NCBI GenBank assembly: GCA_934667465.1
Contig: CAKUMG010000094.1
Coordinates: 1 to 11,666, forward strand
Direction of reading: 5' to 3'
Length of the DNA stretch: 11,666 bases
Source: an uncultured Actinoplanes sp.
GTDB lineage: Bacteria > Actinomycetota > Actinomycetes > Mycobacteriales > Micromonosporaceae
The notes under the pieces are model-generated. The model was not told where the DNA came from and searched no databases. It was given only the letters and a program-made list of their open reading frames with translations. Positions 10,992 through 11,666 of the stretch are shown in pieces. The position numbers and the translations under genes were made by a program. Each line of letters opens with the position of its first letter. Within the stretch, counting starts at the first letter, position 1.

Positions 10992-11609
10992 ATGGTCGGT
11001 ATGACGGGTAACGATCAGGCGCGCAAGGCGCCCGGCCGGCCCCGCGACGCCCGCGCCGACGAAGTGATCATGGATGCGCTGATCGCGTTGCTCAGCGAGG
11101 GCCAGAGCGCGGACGCGATCTCCGTCGAGGCGGTCGCGGCCCGCGCCGGGGTCGGCAAGGCCACGATCTATCGCCGCTGGCCCAACAAGGACGCGCTGCT
11201 CATCGACGCGGCCGCCCGCATGAAGGGCCCGCCGCCGGTGCTGACCGGCGAATCGGTCCGCGCGGACCTGGTGACGATGATCGCCCACAGCGCCGCCAAG
11301 CACAACGAGCGCTTCAGCAAGGCGGCCGCCTGTCTGCTGCCCGAGGTGGCCCGCAACGACGCGATGAAGTCGGTTTTCCAGACCATCCAGGAGCCGCGCC
11401 GCCGGATCTTCCGGGAGATCCTGCGCCGCGGCGTCGCAACCGGCGAGCTGCGCCCCGACCTCGACGTCGAGCTGACGATGCTGCTGCTCACCGCCCCGTC
11501 GATGGCCCAGAACCTGGTCCAGCTCAACCCGGCGGTCCCGCGCGAGGGCTTCGCGGAGGCCCTGGTCGACCTGGTCCTGCGCGGCGCCGCCGGCCCGGCC
11601 GCGGCCTGA
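10992..11609 (+). CDS. TetR/AcrR-family transcriptional repressor
   Basis: This 205-residue regulator has a basic start (GRPRDARADE) and a TetR DNA-binding domain at about residues 22-70. The recognition region is SVEAVAARAGVGKATIYRRWPNKDALL. The C-terminal domain (from about 85) resembles the TetR_C_11 type, with KHNERFSKAAACLLPEVARND and a helical FREILRRGVATGELRPDLD segment. It is the expected repressor of the DHA2 exporter upstream on the same strand, whose promoter carries two TetR-like inverted repeats. No copy of that repeat lies directly before the regulator gene, so it may not repress itself unless co-transcribed. ATG 10992 has GGAG 3 bases upstream, which is tight. ATG 11001 lies 7 bases after GACAAT and could be a leaderless start; the protein would lose three residues. 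The 57 bases after the stop hold no feature I can name. Confidence 0.92.
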   Translation: MVGMTGNDQARKAPGRPRDARADEVIMDALIALLSEGQSADAISVEAVAARAGVGKATIYRRWPNKDALLIDAAARMKGPPPVLTGESVRADLVTMIAHSAAKHNERFSKAAACLLPEVARNDAMKSVFQTIQEPRRRIFREILRRGVATGELRPDLDVELTMLLLTAPSMAQNLVQLNPAVPREGFAEALVDLVLRGAAGPAAA

Positions 11610-11666
11610 CGTCCGGGTGCGCCGCCTCTGGCCCGGGCGCGGCCTGAGGCCCAGGCGCGCTGGCGC

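Overview
The window is very GC-rich DNA with a strong G/C preference at third codon positions. It carries small-molecule-responsive regulators of kinds common in actinobacteria, a SigB/SigF-type sigma factor, and several genes whose start codon lies 6 to 8 bases after a -10-like hexamer. This points to a high-GC actinomycete, probably of the Micromonosporaceae/Actinoplanes type; the family-level assignment is inference from style. All 13 protein genes recognised look chromosomal and intact, except the first, which is cut by the left window edge. No rRNA, tRNA, transposase, phage gene or CRISPR array was seen.

Layout, left to right. (1) The end of a secreted, membrane-anchored YcnI-type copper-binding protein (+). 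It converges through a strong shared hairpin on a two-gene operon (-) of an ArsR-type regulator and an AHSA1/SRPBCC protein, which overlap by ATGA. (2) A divergent pair: a small DUF2277 protein (-) and a PMT/GT39-like membrane glycosyltransferase (+), with back-to-back promoters. (3) Two genes on the minus strand: a SigB/SigF-type sigma factor with a matching promoter in front of it, and an MmyB-like XRE regulator. (4) An SDR oxidoreductase (+), divergent from the MmyB regulator, with three GGTG-N5-CACC inverted repeats between them. (5) A DUF427 protein (-) whose 3' side is an eight-copy CCCCCGG repeat. (6) On the plus strand, a YbaK-type aminoacyl-tRNA deacylase, a SIS-domain sugar-phosphate protein, a 14-TM DHA2-type drug exporter and a TetR regulator.

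How the genes work together. Three small regulatory modules can be read directly. ArsR plus AHSA1 has a palindrome inside the promoter. MmyB plus SDR has an operator array in the divergent spacer. The exporter plus TetR has two related 21-bp inverted repeats in front of the exporter. The sigma factor probably activates its own transcription through a GTTT-N15-GGGTAG promoter. The remaining genes are stand-alone housekeeping or unknown-function genes.

I found no clear new multi-gene system. The most unusual signals are non-coding: the operator arrays, the G-quadruplex-prone heptamer repeat, a string of apparently leaderless genes, and short tandem repeats at seven separate places, mostly at gene ends or in linkers.
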